Translations under genes and position numbers: made by a program
The notes under the pieces: generated by a model
Seen by the model: only the letters and a program-made list of their open reading frames with translations
Databases searched by the model: none
What the model was told of the DNA's origin: nothing
NCBI GenBank assembly: GCA_021816465.1
Contig: JAKAYF010000007.1
Span: 1-46,985, forward strand
From: Nitrospirota bacterium
Lineage (GTDB): Bacteria; Nitrospirota; Leptospirillia; Leptospirillales; Leptospirillaceae
Direction: 5' to 3'
DNA: 46,985 nt
Part shown: piece after piece, positions 9,020 through 16,123 of the stretch
Layout of the letters: each line of letters begins with the position of its first letter
How positions within the stretch are numbered: position 1 is the stretch's first letter

Positions 9020-9421
9020 TCATGTGCCTTTTTTTGAAATCAATTTTGCCTCTTGCGTCCGGAACAGAAGCTCCAGATTCTTGTTTAAAGTGAAAACAAT
9101 CATCCTCTCGCCTGTTTTGGTACTGATATCCGTGTGCAATGTAACAACCTTGAGCCCTGTGATCTTTTCGATCACATCAGTCAGAAGGTCCCGACCCTGT
9201 TCCAGAAGATTTGAGCGAACCATTTTTATAAGGTTCATGCCTTCGGGATTTTTGGCCAGCTGCTGCTCGGCCGCAGTCAAAACACCCTTCAACCGGATCA
9301 GAATCATGTCTTCAATAATAAAGGTCTTTGTCTCCTGGGGGCCCCTCCCCATATAATCCTTTTCAAACTGGATCAGGGCATTGCCGATCTCCGCTTCCAC
9401 CTGCCCTTTAGTCTTTTTCAT
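9020..9421 (-). CDS. DUF2294 family protein, first copy
   Basis: A 133-residue soluble DUF2294 protein and first gene of the tandem pair. It starts at ATG 9421 with GGGAG four bases upstream. The whole family pattern is kept: KTKGQVEAEIGNALIQFEKD, IIEDMILIRLKGVLT and LHTDISTKTGER. It has no membrane segment, signal peptide or cysteine cluster. A 92-base spacer separates it from the second copy, and both probably share a transcript ending at the terminator near 8340. The 323 bases upstream (9422-9744) hold the terminator of the CDGSH gene and presumably this operon's promoter, but no near-consensus promoter is visible there. Confidence 0.88.
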   Translation of the reverse strand: MKKTKGQVEAEIGNALIQFEKDYMGRGPQETKTFIIEDMILIRLKGVLTAAEQQLAKNPEGMNLIKMVRSNLLEQGRDLLTDVIEKITGLKVVTLHTDISTKTGERMIVFTLNKNLELLFRTQEAKLISKKGT

Positions 9422-9553
9422 CGGACTCCCTACTGATCAATACCACAGACAAGCAGAAAACTCACCCGGCCCCTTCTACAGGCCTGACCACATTCCTCCC
9501 CACCATCGCATGATCCTCATCTCAACGGTGTGACTGAATGTGGCGACAGAAAC

Positions 9554-9589
9554 AAAAAAAGCCGACTCAATATGTCATTGAGTCGGCTT
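9554..9589 (-). terminator. rho-independent terminator after the CDGSH gene
   Basis: A perfect 13-bp stem on the minus strand (arms 9559-9571 and 9577-9589, five-base loop) is followed by seven T. It lies about 155 bases after the CDGSH stop. The remainder of 9590-9744 shows no gene. The stem is nearly identical to that at 8344-8374. Confidence 0.9.
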
Positions 9590-9744
9590 ATAGCTAGACC
9601 TATCCGTCAAAGGATACTTCTGGCTATCATCCATCCTGTTTTTTCCTATTAAGCACCAACCAGCCGGTTCTTGTCAAGCACTGCACTCCCACGACTCCCA
9701 CGAATATTCTATCAATGAGCAAACTTCTTTGCCTGTCAATATGT

Positions 9745-9978
9745 CTACTCCGAAACGAAGGAAATGTTCTCATGCGACCCATCACAAAAAGGAGCCACCC
9801 TGGATGCCCCACAACGGCAAAGTTCATGAACCATACTTGTGGTTATGGTGTGGCGGCCATTGGCGTCTTCAATATCAACCGCCCCATAGACCCGGACGGG
9901 ACCATTTTTAAGACAGAAGATTCGGGATTCCAACTTCTGCTCCTTTCGAGAAATTGCCTGTCTCAATCCGATGTTCAT
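9745..9978 (-). CDS. CDGSH iron-sulfur domain protein
   Basis: A 77-residue protein with one CDGSH domain: Cys54, Cys56, Cys65 and His69 in CRCGASRVAPFCDGSH fit the family pattern and should bind a labile [2Fe-2S] cluster through three Cys and one His. CDGSH proteins act in redox sensing or cluster transfer. Here it is a stand-alone soluble protein. The ATG overlaps the stop of the upstream HD-GYP gene (ATGA), so the two are translationally coupled, with an AGGA inside the end of that gene. An iron-sulfur sensor coupled to a c-di-GMP phosphodiesterase suggests redox control, as inference. Confidence 0.9.
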   Translation of the reverse strand: MNIGLRQAISRKEQKLESRIFCLKNGPVRVYGAVDIEDANGRHTITTSMVHELCRCGASRVAPFCDGSHENISFVSE

Positions 9979-11390
9979 TCATCCTGTCCGGGAAGCAGCC
10001 TGTTGCATTTTTTTAAATCGATCAAGATATCGACACATCTTCCGTCGAGAGCCGAGTCCTTAAGTTCATGGAGGATGGAGAAAGCCTTTACATCTTCCAT
10101 CGCCTTCCGATAAGGCCTGTCTTCGGTAAGGGCATCATAAATATCCGCGACTGAAATAATCCTTGTTTCGATCGGAATCTCTTTCGCGACAAGCCTCCTC
10201 GGATACCCTGCTCCATCGAGTCGCTCATGATGTGCCCCAGCAACAAAGGAAAGGGTTTTAAATGCCCCGATCCGGACAAGGATTTCCTCCGTATATCGGG
10301 CGTGGCTCTGAACAATATCATACTCCTCGGGAGACAACCGGCCAGGCTTGTCCAGAATCGTATTGCTAACTCCAAGCTTCCCGAGATCATGAAGAAACCC
10401 TCCACGACGGATCCAGCGGCACCTCTCCTCTGAGAGCCCCATCTCCCGGGCAATCGCCATTGTATAGTCCCCAACTCTTTGGCTGTGTCCATAGGTATAG
10501 GGACTTTTGGCATCGATGATCTTGCCGAAAGCCCTCGCCAGAGCATCAAGGCGCTCATCGTTCACAGGAAGGGAATACTCAGAGGGCTCCAGGTTGCGGA
10601 CATGCTCAGAAAGAGCGTCAAGCGGCAATTTTTCCCAGATTTCCTGTTTCCGGAAAACACGTCCGAATGCATCGACAACATCGGGATCAAACCATGACGA
10701 TCTCCGTTTTCTTAACTCGCTAAAAGCCTGATCAGGGCTTCCGTCATGGGAAAAAACATCAGCAACCTGGGACAGGAGAGCTATTCTCGATAACAGCGGG
10801 ATCTCTTCTCCTCGAAGAGCCCTTGGGCGACCCTTCCCGTTCCAGTGCTCATCAAGGCACCGGATCGCATGGGCGATATCCTCATTAAACCCCATTTCCA
10901 GAGCAATATGGGCGCCTCTTTCACATCTCGCCATAAACATCTCCGTGGCCAGTTCTTCTCCATTTTTAACAAGATTCAGGATGCGGTCGATTTTCTCGCG
11001 GAGCGGATGTCCAAGAGCTGTATGAGAGAAAACAAACCTGGCCACCTGGAAAAGGCTGTCCGTGTCAACCTTTTTGAAATCGTTCTTCGTCTGGCGATCA
11101 TCGGAGGCATACAGTTCAAAAAGTCTTGCCGCATTGCTGCTGCAGCCGGCATCTTTCAGGAGGATCGAATAATAGAGATTCCACAACGTCTTTTGATCAA
11201 GCCCCATCTCCCGGCCGATGGCCATCCCGATCCGGCATGAGCGAAGACAATGCCCGGGAGGTTGCCCCTCGGTCAGATCAAGCGCATAGGTAAAAGAGGC
11301 TACAACGTCCGATGTTGAAAAAAATCCCTCAGGACGACAGGCCACCTCGTCCTGGACCCAATTAATGTCCGGCATATTCGGAAATGACAT
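9975..11390 (-). CDS. tandem HD-GYP domain protein, predicted c-di-GMP phosphodiesterase
   Basis: A soluble protein of 471 residues. The C-terminal half is a canonical HD-GYP domain with HD in FLHDLGK (near 335) and HHERLDGAGYP (near 390). It is expected to bind two or three metals and hydrolyse c-di-GMP. The N-terminal half looks like a degenerate copy: the HD motif reads KDAGC and the GYP-like motif reads DEHWNGKGRP, so it is probably regulatory. The ATG at 11390 has GGGAG five bases upstream. Its last bases overlap the CDGSH gene. A minus-strand terminator lies 100 bases upstream (11498-11520), which shields this gene from transcription entering from the right. Confidence 0.93.
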   Translation of the reverse strand: MSFPNMPDINWVQDEVACRPEGFFSTSDVVASFTYALDLTEGQPPGHCLRSCRIGMAIGREMGLDQKTLWNLYYSILLKDAGCSSNAARLFELYASDDRQTKNDFKKVDTDSLFQVARFVFSHTALGHPLREKIDRILNLVKNGEELATEMFMARCERGAHIALEMGFNEDIAHAIRCLDEHWNGKGRPRALRGEEIPLLSRIALLSQVADVFSHDGSPDQAFSELRKRRSSWFDPDVVDAFGRVFRKQEIWEKLPLDALSEHVRNLEPSEYSLPVNDERLDALARAFGKIIDAKSPYTYGHSQRVGDYTMAIAREMGLSEERCRWIRRGGFLHDLGKLGVSNTILDKPGRLSPEEYDIVQSHARYTEEILVRIGAFKTLSFVAGAHHERLDGAGYPRRLVAKEIPIETRIISVADIYDALTEDRPYRKAMEDVKAFSILHELKDSALDGRCVDILIDLKKCNRLLPGQDE

Positions 11391-11485
11391 GGCGTCTCCC
11401 GTTTGGCAGGTAAATTGGCGGTGATTCCGAAAAGGTCTAATACTGTTGCCATTGTCTCACAACCAACGTTTTGCCCGTCAAGCAT

Positions 11486-11520
11486 AAAAAGCAAAAAGCG
11501 GCATCACCAAAGGATGCCGC
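11486..11520 (-). terminator. minus-strand terminator with no adjacent gene ending at it
   Basis: A perfect 8-bp GC-rich stem (11498-11505 with 11513-11520, seven-base loop) is followed on the minus strand by TTTTT, GC and TTTTT. No minus-strand gene ends just upstream of it: the nearest is the lipoprotein gene ending at 12275, on the far side of the plus-strand carbonic anhydrase gene. It therefore either ends an antisense read-through transcript or acts as an attenuator ahead of the HD-GYP gene. Confidence 0.8.
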
Positions 11521-11533
11521 TGCTATGGGAATC

Positions 11534-11590
11534 GGACCTTTTCCGCTATCATTACAAAGCCACCGGGCAATGCCTATCGAAAAAAGGTCC
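11534..11590 (+). promoter_or_regulatory. hairpin in the carbonic anhydrase leader
   Basis: GGACCTTTT (11534-11542) and AAAAGGTCC (11582-11590) form a 9-bp stem closing a 39-base interior. The stem ends about nine bases before the AGGAGG of the carbonic anhydrase gene. The interior contains ACAAAGCCACCGGGC, faintly like part of the c-di-GMP-I riboswitch, but the rest of that motif is missing. It may be a structured 5' leader. Confidence 0.4.
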
Positions 11591-11611
11591 AGAGAAACAG
11601 GAGGGAATCCC

Positions 11612-12190
11612 ATGAGCACAATCCTTGATGAAGTGATCAGGTCAAACAAGAACTATGTCCAGTCGTTCGGAGCTAAAAAAGACCTGCAACTGCCACCGGC
11701 GCGACATTTTGCCATTTTAACATGCATGGATGCACGAATAGATCCCGCCAAGATGGCCGGCCTTTCCGAAGGAGATGCCCACGTGATCAGGAATGCCGGA
11801 GGAAGAGCGTCCGATGATGCGATCCGAAGTCTTGTCATCTCTTACAAGCTCCTTGGAACAAAGGAATGGTTCGTCATCCACCATACCGATTGCGGGATGC
11901 AGCTTTTCACCGACGACATCATGCGAAGCCTCCTCGGAAAAAGCCTTGAAACTGCCAGCATCGGGGCTTCCGGATGGGAGGATCATGGACGTGGACCGGG
12001 ATCTCCCGAAGGGAAATACGTGAATTTCCTCCCCTTTAAAGATCTGGAAGAAAGTGTTGTCGAAGATGTTCAGCGCATTCGAGGCCACCATCTTGTACCA
12101 GGCAACATCCCCATTTACGGCTTTTTCTATGACGTCAGAACCGGAATACTCAATGAGGTCAGAAAAGCCATGGAAGCCGGAAAGGCCTGA
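11612..12190 (+). CDS. beta-class carbonic anhydrase
   Basis: A 192-residue beta-carbonic anhydrase that interconverts CO2 and bicarbonate in the cytoplasm. Zinc-site and catalytic residues are visible: Cys38, Asp40 and Arg42 in TCMDARID, and His91 and Cys94 in HHTDCGM. The core pattern [13 protein letters not shown] lies between them. No signal peptide is present. The start ATG has AGGAGG about seven bases upstream; a longer in-frame extension to 11471 crosses the leader hairpin and is rejected. Its location near dabAB fits carbon acquisition, although cytoplasmic anhydrase and bicarbonate accumulation can work against each other. It is transcribed alone, divergent from the HD-GYP gene and convergent with the lipoprotein gene. 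Confidence 0.95.
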   Translation: MSTILDEVIRSNKNYVQSFGAKKDLQLPPARHFAILTCMDARIDPAKMAGLSEGDAHVIRNAGGRASDDAIRSLVISYKLLGTKEWFVIHHTDCGMQLFTDDIMRSLLGKSLETASIGASGWEDHGRGPGSPEGKYVNFLPFKDLEESVVEDVQRIRGHHLVPGNIPIYGFFYDVRTGILNEVRKAMEAGKA

Positions 12191-12274
12191 CTGGAAACAC
12201 CGACTGGCACCAAACCCATTCCGTCAAACCGTCTGTGGGGTCTGGCTCATACCAGGAAGATCTTGCCGACGGTT

Positions 12275-13540
12275 TTACTCTCTCCCGGAATCCTGCTTGC
12301 TTCCGGGATTTCCGTAAACAATAAACGGGACCGTTTTCATCGACCAATCCGAAAGAGGTCTTTTGAGCATTTTCCCCAGGAACTTCTCGAAGCCGTCACG
12401 GTTGAGCTCGAAATAAGGGCTTCCATCCCTATAGAAAGGATGGATGGGGAAGGGCTTTTTGCTGACCAAAATCACGAGGTACTCCTCCGACTCTTTCGTA
12501 ACGCCGGAAGGAAGGGATGCCACAAGGGAAACCCTCGGATCATCCGGAGGATAGCGAAACTCCCCTGGCGAGGTGACAAAAAACTCTTCGGCACTCGACC
12601 GGTAATGGGCGCTTTCAGGAAGCTTCTCCGCCGTAGGGAGGATCCCAACCGCCGATCCTGAAAAACCATATCGGTCAAACACTGCGACATAAAGAGGCTC
12701 CCCGACTGAAAAAAACAGATGCGCACTCTGTCCGCTCTCATAGAATTGCCGATCCAGACGAACATGAAAAAGCGGGCCATCCAATGGTTTTCTGCGAAGT
12801 CTCAGGCGAACCTGAACAGCAAGAAGCCTGACATGAACTCCTTCGATCGTTCTGTCAATTTCCGGAAGCACAGAAGCTTGCATTCCCAGGATATCAAACG
12901 CATTGCGAATAAAAAGCGATCGTTCGTGGATGGACCCCATCTGGACATTTTGGGAAAAAACAGAACCCTGATAGAGCATCCGCCCTTTCATCAGGGCATC
13001 TTTCATGGCACGTCTCATTGCAATTTCCCGAGCATCCAGAACCCCATACTCCGAAAGACTTGCAAACCCCTTCCCCGTTACATTGAGAACTTCGCCAGAA
13101 CGGATGTTCCCGGTGCGAGAACGGCCAATGGCATTGGGCGTTAGGAAACCATCATGGATCTCTGATTTTCGCAAATAAGCCAGAACCCGAATTCTGCCAG
13201 CCGATTTTATCTCGTAAAAACGGACTTTTCCGGCAAGATTGAGCCTTGATGTGATCACGCTCGAGCTCGCAGAACGGGCCCCCTGCTTTCCCCCCAGGAA
13301 TCTGGAGTGGAGATCAATGACATCGCTTGAAACGACTGCCACAAGGCTCTCAACAGCTTCTTGCTTTGCAATTTTCTTGGCCTTTTCCGGGGACTTGTCC
13401 AAAGTGGAGGATTCACCTGACCCGATGTAGTCAAGAGATGGGTCTGGCCTTTCCAAAGATCCGGCAGGGAGAGCCGCACATCCTGAAAGAAGAAAGACAG
13501 CCATCAGAAATGATATCCGACTCAAGAAAATGACAGACAT
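12275..13540 (-). CDS. predicted outer-membrane or periplasmic lipoprotein of unknown function
   Basis: A 421-residue protein with a lipoprotein signal peptide: hydrophobic residues 4-19 and lipobox LLSGC with Cys21. After the cysteine come a low-complexity linker, a region with the feel of LPP20/FlgT-like repeats (an 'AxxxAMRRAMKDAL' helix), and a C-terminal half like DUF4384 (GEPLYVAVFDRYGFSGSA followed by a proline-rich beta region). These domain assignments are tentative. The start at 13540 has AGGAGGGGAG upstream and places the signal peptide at the N-terminus; the longer frame to 13600 does not. No clear minus-strand terminator follows its stop, so its message may run on antisense to the carbonic anhydrase gene. 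Confidence 0.8.
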   Translation of the reverse strand: MSVIFLSRISFLMAVFLLSGCAALPAGSLERPDPSLDYIGSGESSTLDKSPEKAKKIAKQEAVESLVAVVSSDVIDLHSRFLGGKQGARSASSSVITSRLNLAGKVRFYEIKSAGRIRVLAYLRKSEIHDGFLTPNAIGRSRTGNIRSGEVLNVTGKGFASLSEYGVLDAREIAMRRAMKDALMKGRMLYQGSVFSQNVQMGSIHERSLFIRNAFDILGMQASVLPEIDRTIEGVHVRLLAVQVRLRLRRKPLDGPLFHVRLDRQFYESGQSAHLFFSVGEPLYVAVFDRYGFSGSAVGILPTAEKLPESAHYRSSAEEFFVTSPGEFRYPPDDPRVSLVASLPSGVTKESEEYLVILVSKKPFPIHPFYRDGSPYFELNRDGFEKFLGKMLKRPLSDWSMKTVPFIVYGNPGSKQDSGRE

Positions 13541-13688
13541 GAAATCTCCCCTCCTGATAGAACGGATCCGGCCGATCGGACAAGTCCCAAAAAATTTCAT
13601 CAGCGGGGGTCACGCGGGAAAAGATTGAGAGCTTGGATGAAAGAAACCGAGGAAGAAAAAACGGGAGGATAGACACCCCGTCCGGAAC

Positions 13689-13713
13689 AAAAAACTCCCC
13701 GGCAGGGCCGGAG
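13689..13713 (-). terminator. terminator after the 37-residue peptide gene
   Basis: A GC-rich hairpin on the minus strand (arms about 13695-13703 and 13707-13713, one bulge) is followed by six T. It begins about 40 bases after the stop of the small membrane peptide gene and makes that gene a single-gene transcript. Confidence 0.8.
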
Positions 13714-13751
13714 AGAAAACCCCCTGAAATTGAAAGCGAGGGGGAAGGGAT

Positions 13752-13865
13752 TTACTTCTGGGAGGAAGAGGTAACGAGTCCCCAGGAGAAAAGGATGATA
13801 ACAACTGCCAGAAGAGCCATCCAGGAGCCGAGGCCCACATTGTTTGGAACCATGTTCTCTGTCAT
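13752..13865 (-). CDS. small single-span membrane peptide (37 aa)
   Basis: A short gene encoding 37 residues. A polar N-terminus of about 14 residues is followed by one hydrophobic helix (about residues 15-32, WMALLAVVIILFSWGLV) and a short serine-rich polar tail. The ATG has GGAGGG about eight bases upstream, a perfectly spaced consensus promoter lies at 14012-14040, and a rho-independent terminator follows, so the case for a real gene is strong despite its size. The design resembles small accessory subunits of respiratory oxidases (CcoQ, CydX, ba3 subunit IIa), but no family is assigned and no oxidase gene is nearby. The leader is about 140 bases. Confidence 0.75.
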   Translation of the reverse strand: MTENMVPNNVGLGSWMALLAVVIILFSWGLVTSSSQK

Positions 13866-14011
13866 TTCTCTAACCCTCCATCAACCAACGGGATCGGCCA
13901 AACCCCAAACAAACGGAACAGACAATAATACGTATACTTACTTAACATAAGTCCCTCACCGCTACCGGAGATCAAAAACGGTCTTTGCCCCGGTATTGGA
14001 CCAGCTCTTAC

Positions 14012-14040
14012 AATATAGGAAGACATCGTTTTATTGTCAA
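14012..14040 (-). promoter_or_regulatory. sigma70-type promoter for the 37-residue peptide gene
   Basis: On the minus strand TTGACA (14040-14035) is followed after exactly 17 bases by TATATT (14017-14012). It points toward the small peptide gene. The 300 bases 13866-14165 hold this promoter, the long leader of the peptide gene, and the unassigned promoter of the CorC-family gene; no other gene is seen there. Confidence 0.8.
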
Positions 14041-14165
14041 GCGGAGAAGGATCACCGATAATGAATCAATGGCTTCTCGTCAGGATCCTTCGGATGTGCC
14101 TCTTGGCAAAAAACAACGGAACTCATCCGATGGTCTTCGTGTTTTAACTTTTTTCTAAGGAGCGT

Positions 14166-15521
14166 ATGGTTCCACTTTGGCTTGATGCCTTGGCAATCGT
14201 TCTTCTCGTACTGATCAACGCCATCCTTGCCGCTGCGGAAATCTCCACTATTTCCCTGAGACTCTCGAGGGCACACCAGATCGCGCAAGCCGGAACACCC
14301 GAATCTGAAGCACTGCTCAAACTCAGAAGGGATCCGGAACGCTTTGTCGCGACCGTTCAGGTTCTGATGACGCTGATCACCTCCATGGCATCGGCACTGA
14401 CCGGAACCGTGACCTATGAAATCCTGAAACCCCTTCTCCTCACATCCCCCATGGTTGAGAAGTTCCATTTCCTTTTGCCCCTGTCCGTTTCCGGAATCAT
14501 CCTGCTCCAGGTTTACGGAATGCTCGTGTTGGGAGAAATTGCCCCGAAGACCCTTGCCATCCAGCAAAACGAAAGGATCGCACTGTCCCTTTCCCGGCCG
14601 ATCCTGTTTCTCTCCGAGTTTTTACGCGTCCCGGTCCTTTTTGTCACAACAACAAGCCAATGGATCCTGAGGTCGTTCGGGATCAAGCCAGGAAGCAGCG
14701 TTTATCCCATCAGTCCGGAAGAGCTTGACCTTCTTCTGAAAGAAGGCACGGAGCAGGGCGTCATCAACAGGACAGAACAGGACCTGATCCAGAGCGTCTT
14801 CAAGTTCACAGACATCTCCGTGCGGGAGGTGATGGTCCCCAGGGTCAAGATGATCACGATCGATGCCAAGATGGGGATGGACGAGGCCGTCCACTTTCTC
14901 GCGGATCACCGTTTCTCCCGCTACCCGGTTATCCGTGAGGGATCGCCTGATGTGATCGGGATTCTCTATTACAAGGATATTCTCGAGCAGATTGCGCGGA
15001 AGAACCCCACCAGGATAGAAACATTGATCCACGCTCCCTACTTTATTCCCGAAACGATGAAGGTTGCTCACACCCTCAAGGAAATGCAGAAAAGAAGAAC
15101 CCAGATGGCTCTTGTCCTGAATGAGTACGGATCCCTTGAAGGTCTGGTCACAATGGAGGACCTGCTTGAAGAGCTGGTCGGAGAGATCGAAGACGAGAGC
15201 GATGATATCCAGAAGCCGGTGGAACGACTCAAAGACGGATCTTACCTTGTCGACGGATCCCTCTCCGTCAGGGATCTTCGGGAAGATTTCGGCCTTGCCA
15301 TTCCTGAAGGCGATGAATACGAGACACTTGCAGGATTTGTTCTCTCTCAGCTGCAGACCATTCCGAGGGGAGGGGAGTTTTTTTATCTCCCGAAATTGAA
15401 AGTGACGATTGTCGACATGGACAAGCACCGGGTATCGAGAGTCAAGATCGAGCCTGTTTCGGAAACGCCGAACGACACCCTCCCCGCACAAACACAATCT
15501 GACAGACAAAGGAAACCCTGA
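14166..15521 (+). CDS. CNNM/CorC (HlyC) family membrane transporter-like protein
   Basis: A 451-residue protein with the full CNNM/CorC layout: an N-terminal DUF21 membrane domain (about 1-190, three to four helices), a CBS domain pair (about 205-325, [11 protein letters not shown] at its start) and a C-terminal CorC/HlyC domain (about 345-430). Relatives take part in Mg2+ or Co2+ efflux and magnesium homeostasis; the name haemolysin is historical. The CBS pair probably binds an adenine nucleotide. The ATG has AAGGAG four bases upstream. It is the first gene of a three-gene operon: the next gene starts at its stop (TGATG). Confidence 0.93.
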   Translation: MVPLWLDALAIVLLVLINAILAAAEISTISLRLSRAHQIAQAGTPESEALLKLRRDPERFVATVQVLMTLITSMASALTGTVTYEILKPLLLTSPMVEKFHFLLPLSVSGIILLQVYGMLVLGEIAPKTLAIQQNERIALSLSRPILFLSEFLRVPVLFVTTTSQWILRSFGIKPGSSVYPISPEELDLLLKEGTEQGVINRTEQDLIQSVFKFTDISVREVMVPRVKMITIDAKMGMDEAVHFLADHRFSRYPVIREGSPDVIGILYYKDILEQIARKNPTRIETLIHAPYFIPETMKVAHTLKEMQKRRTQMALVLNEYGSLEGLVTMEDLLEELVGEIEDESDDIQKPVERLKDGSYLVDGSLSVRDLREDFGLAIPEGDEYETLAGFVLSQLQTIPRGGEFFYLPKLKVTIVDMDKHRVSRVKIEPVSETPNDTLPAQTQSDRQRKP

Positions 15522-16123
15522 TGTTTGATTTTCTCTTGGCTCCCTTTCGAAAGTTCAAACCGAGAGACTGGCTTGTCATCCTTGGGGGGCTGTTCGTGGG
15601 CCTTGCCGTTTCGGCCATGTTCAAATCCATGACACTTAAGGAATCCCGTCCCCAGGCAGAAAGACCCGGTGGCCCCATCACCTCGACTCAAGCCCCCCTT
15701 GCCTTTTCTCTCAAGAAAAACGGTCTTTATCAGGACCGGAACATCTCCCTGTCTGCCGTTTCAATGAGATCCGGCTCCCAAAATGTCCACCTCCAGATTG
15801 CCGTTGACTTCCATCCTCCGGAGGGGACCCCCTATGTCGAAATCGGCTCCTATGAGCCTCCGACAATGGTGGATGCCCGGGGAGGACTGATTTTGGGAAC
15901 ATTCAATCCCCCACCGGACCATCATTTCCACAAGGGAGACCGCATGACATCGATCCTGACCTTTCCTGGAAAACCAGCCACCTATCCGGTAACGGTCACC
16001 ATTTTTCTTGCCGAACGCATCGGTGGACGGTTTCATATGAAATCCATCTCGTTGACCGGACTCCAGAGTGAGCCGGCATCTCCGGCCAAACCACTTGCCA
16101 TGAAAAAAGGATCCGCATCGTGA
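15521..16123 (+). CDS. membrane-anchored protein of unknown function
   Basis: A 200-residue protein with a basic N-terminus and one membrane helix at about 17-36, followed by a proline-rich linker and a domain of about 120 residues that looks like an immunoglobulin-like beta sandwich (alternating hydrophobic strands, no cysteine). It is probably anchored in the inner membrane with the domain in the periplasm. I do not recognise a family. Its ATG shares one base with the stop of the CorC-family gene and its stop overlaps the GTG of the next gene, so the three are translationally coupled. Confidence 0.8.
   Translation: MFDFLLAPFRKFKPRDWLVILGGLFVGLAVSAMFKSMTLKESRPQAERPGGPITSTQAPLAFSLKKNGLYQDRNISLSAVSMRSGSQNVHLQIAVDFHPPEGTPYVEIGSYEPPTMVDARGGLILGTFNPPPDHHFHKGDRMTSILTFPGKPATYPVTVTIFLAERIGGRFHMKSISLTGLQSEPASPAKPLAMKKGSAS

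Noticed and set aside
11534-11590. c-di-GMP-I (GEMM) riboswitch
   Set aside because: Only the AAAGCCACCGGGC stretch resembles it; the GGGCAAACC segment, the GAAA tetraloop and the receptor stem are absent.
13633-13950. 105-codon plus-strand open frame near 13.7 kb
   Set aside because: It covers the terminator and the opposite strand of the 37-residue peptide gene, has biased low-complexity composition and no ribosome site.
14622-15509. 295-codon minus-strand open frame opposite the CorC-family gene
   Set aside because: Antisense shadow; the plus-strand product has complete DUF21, CBS and CorC domains.
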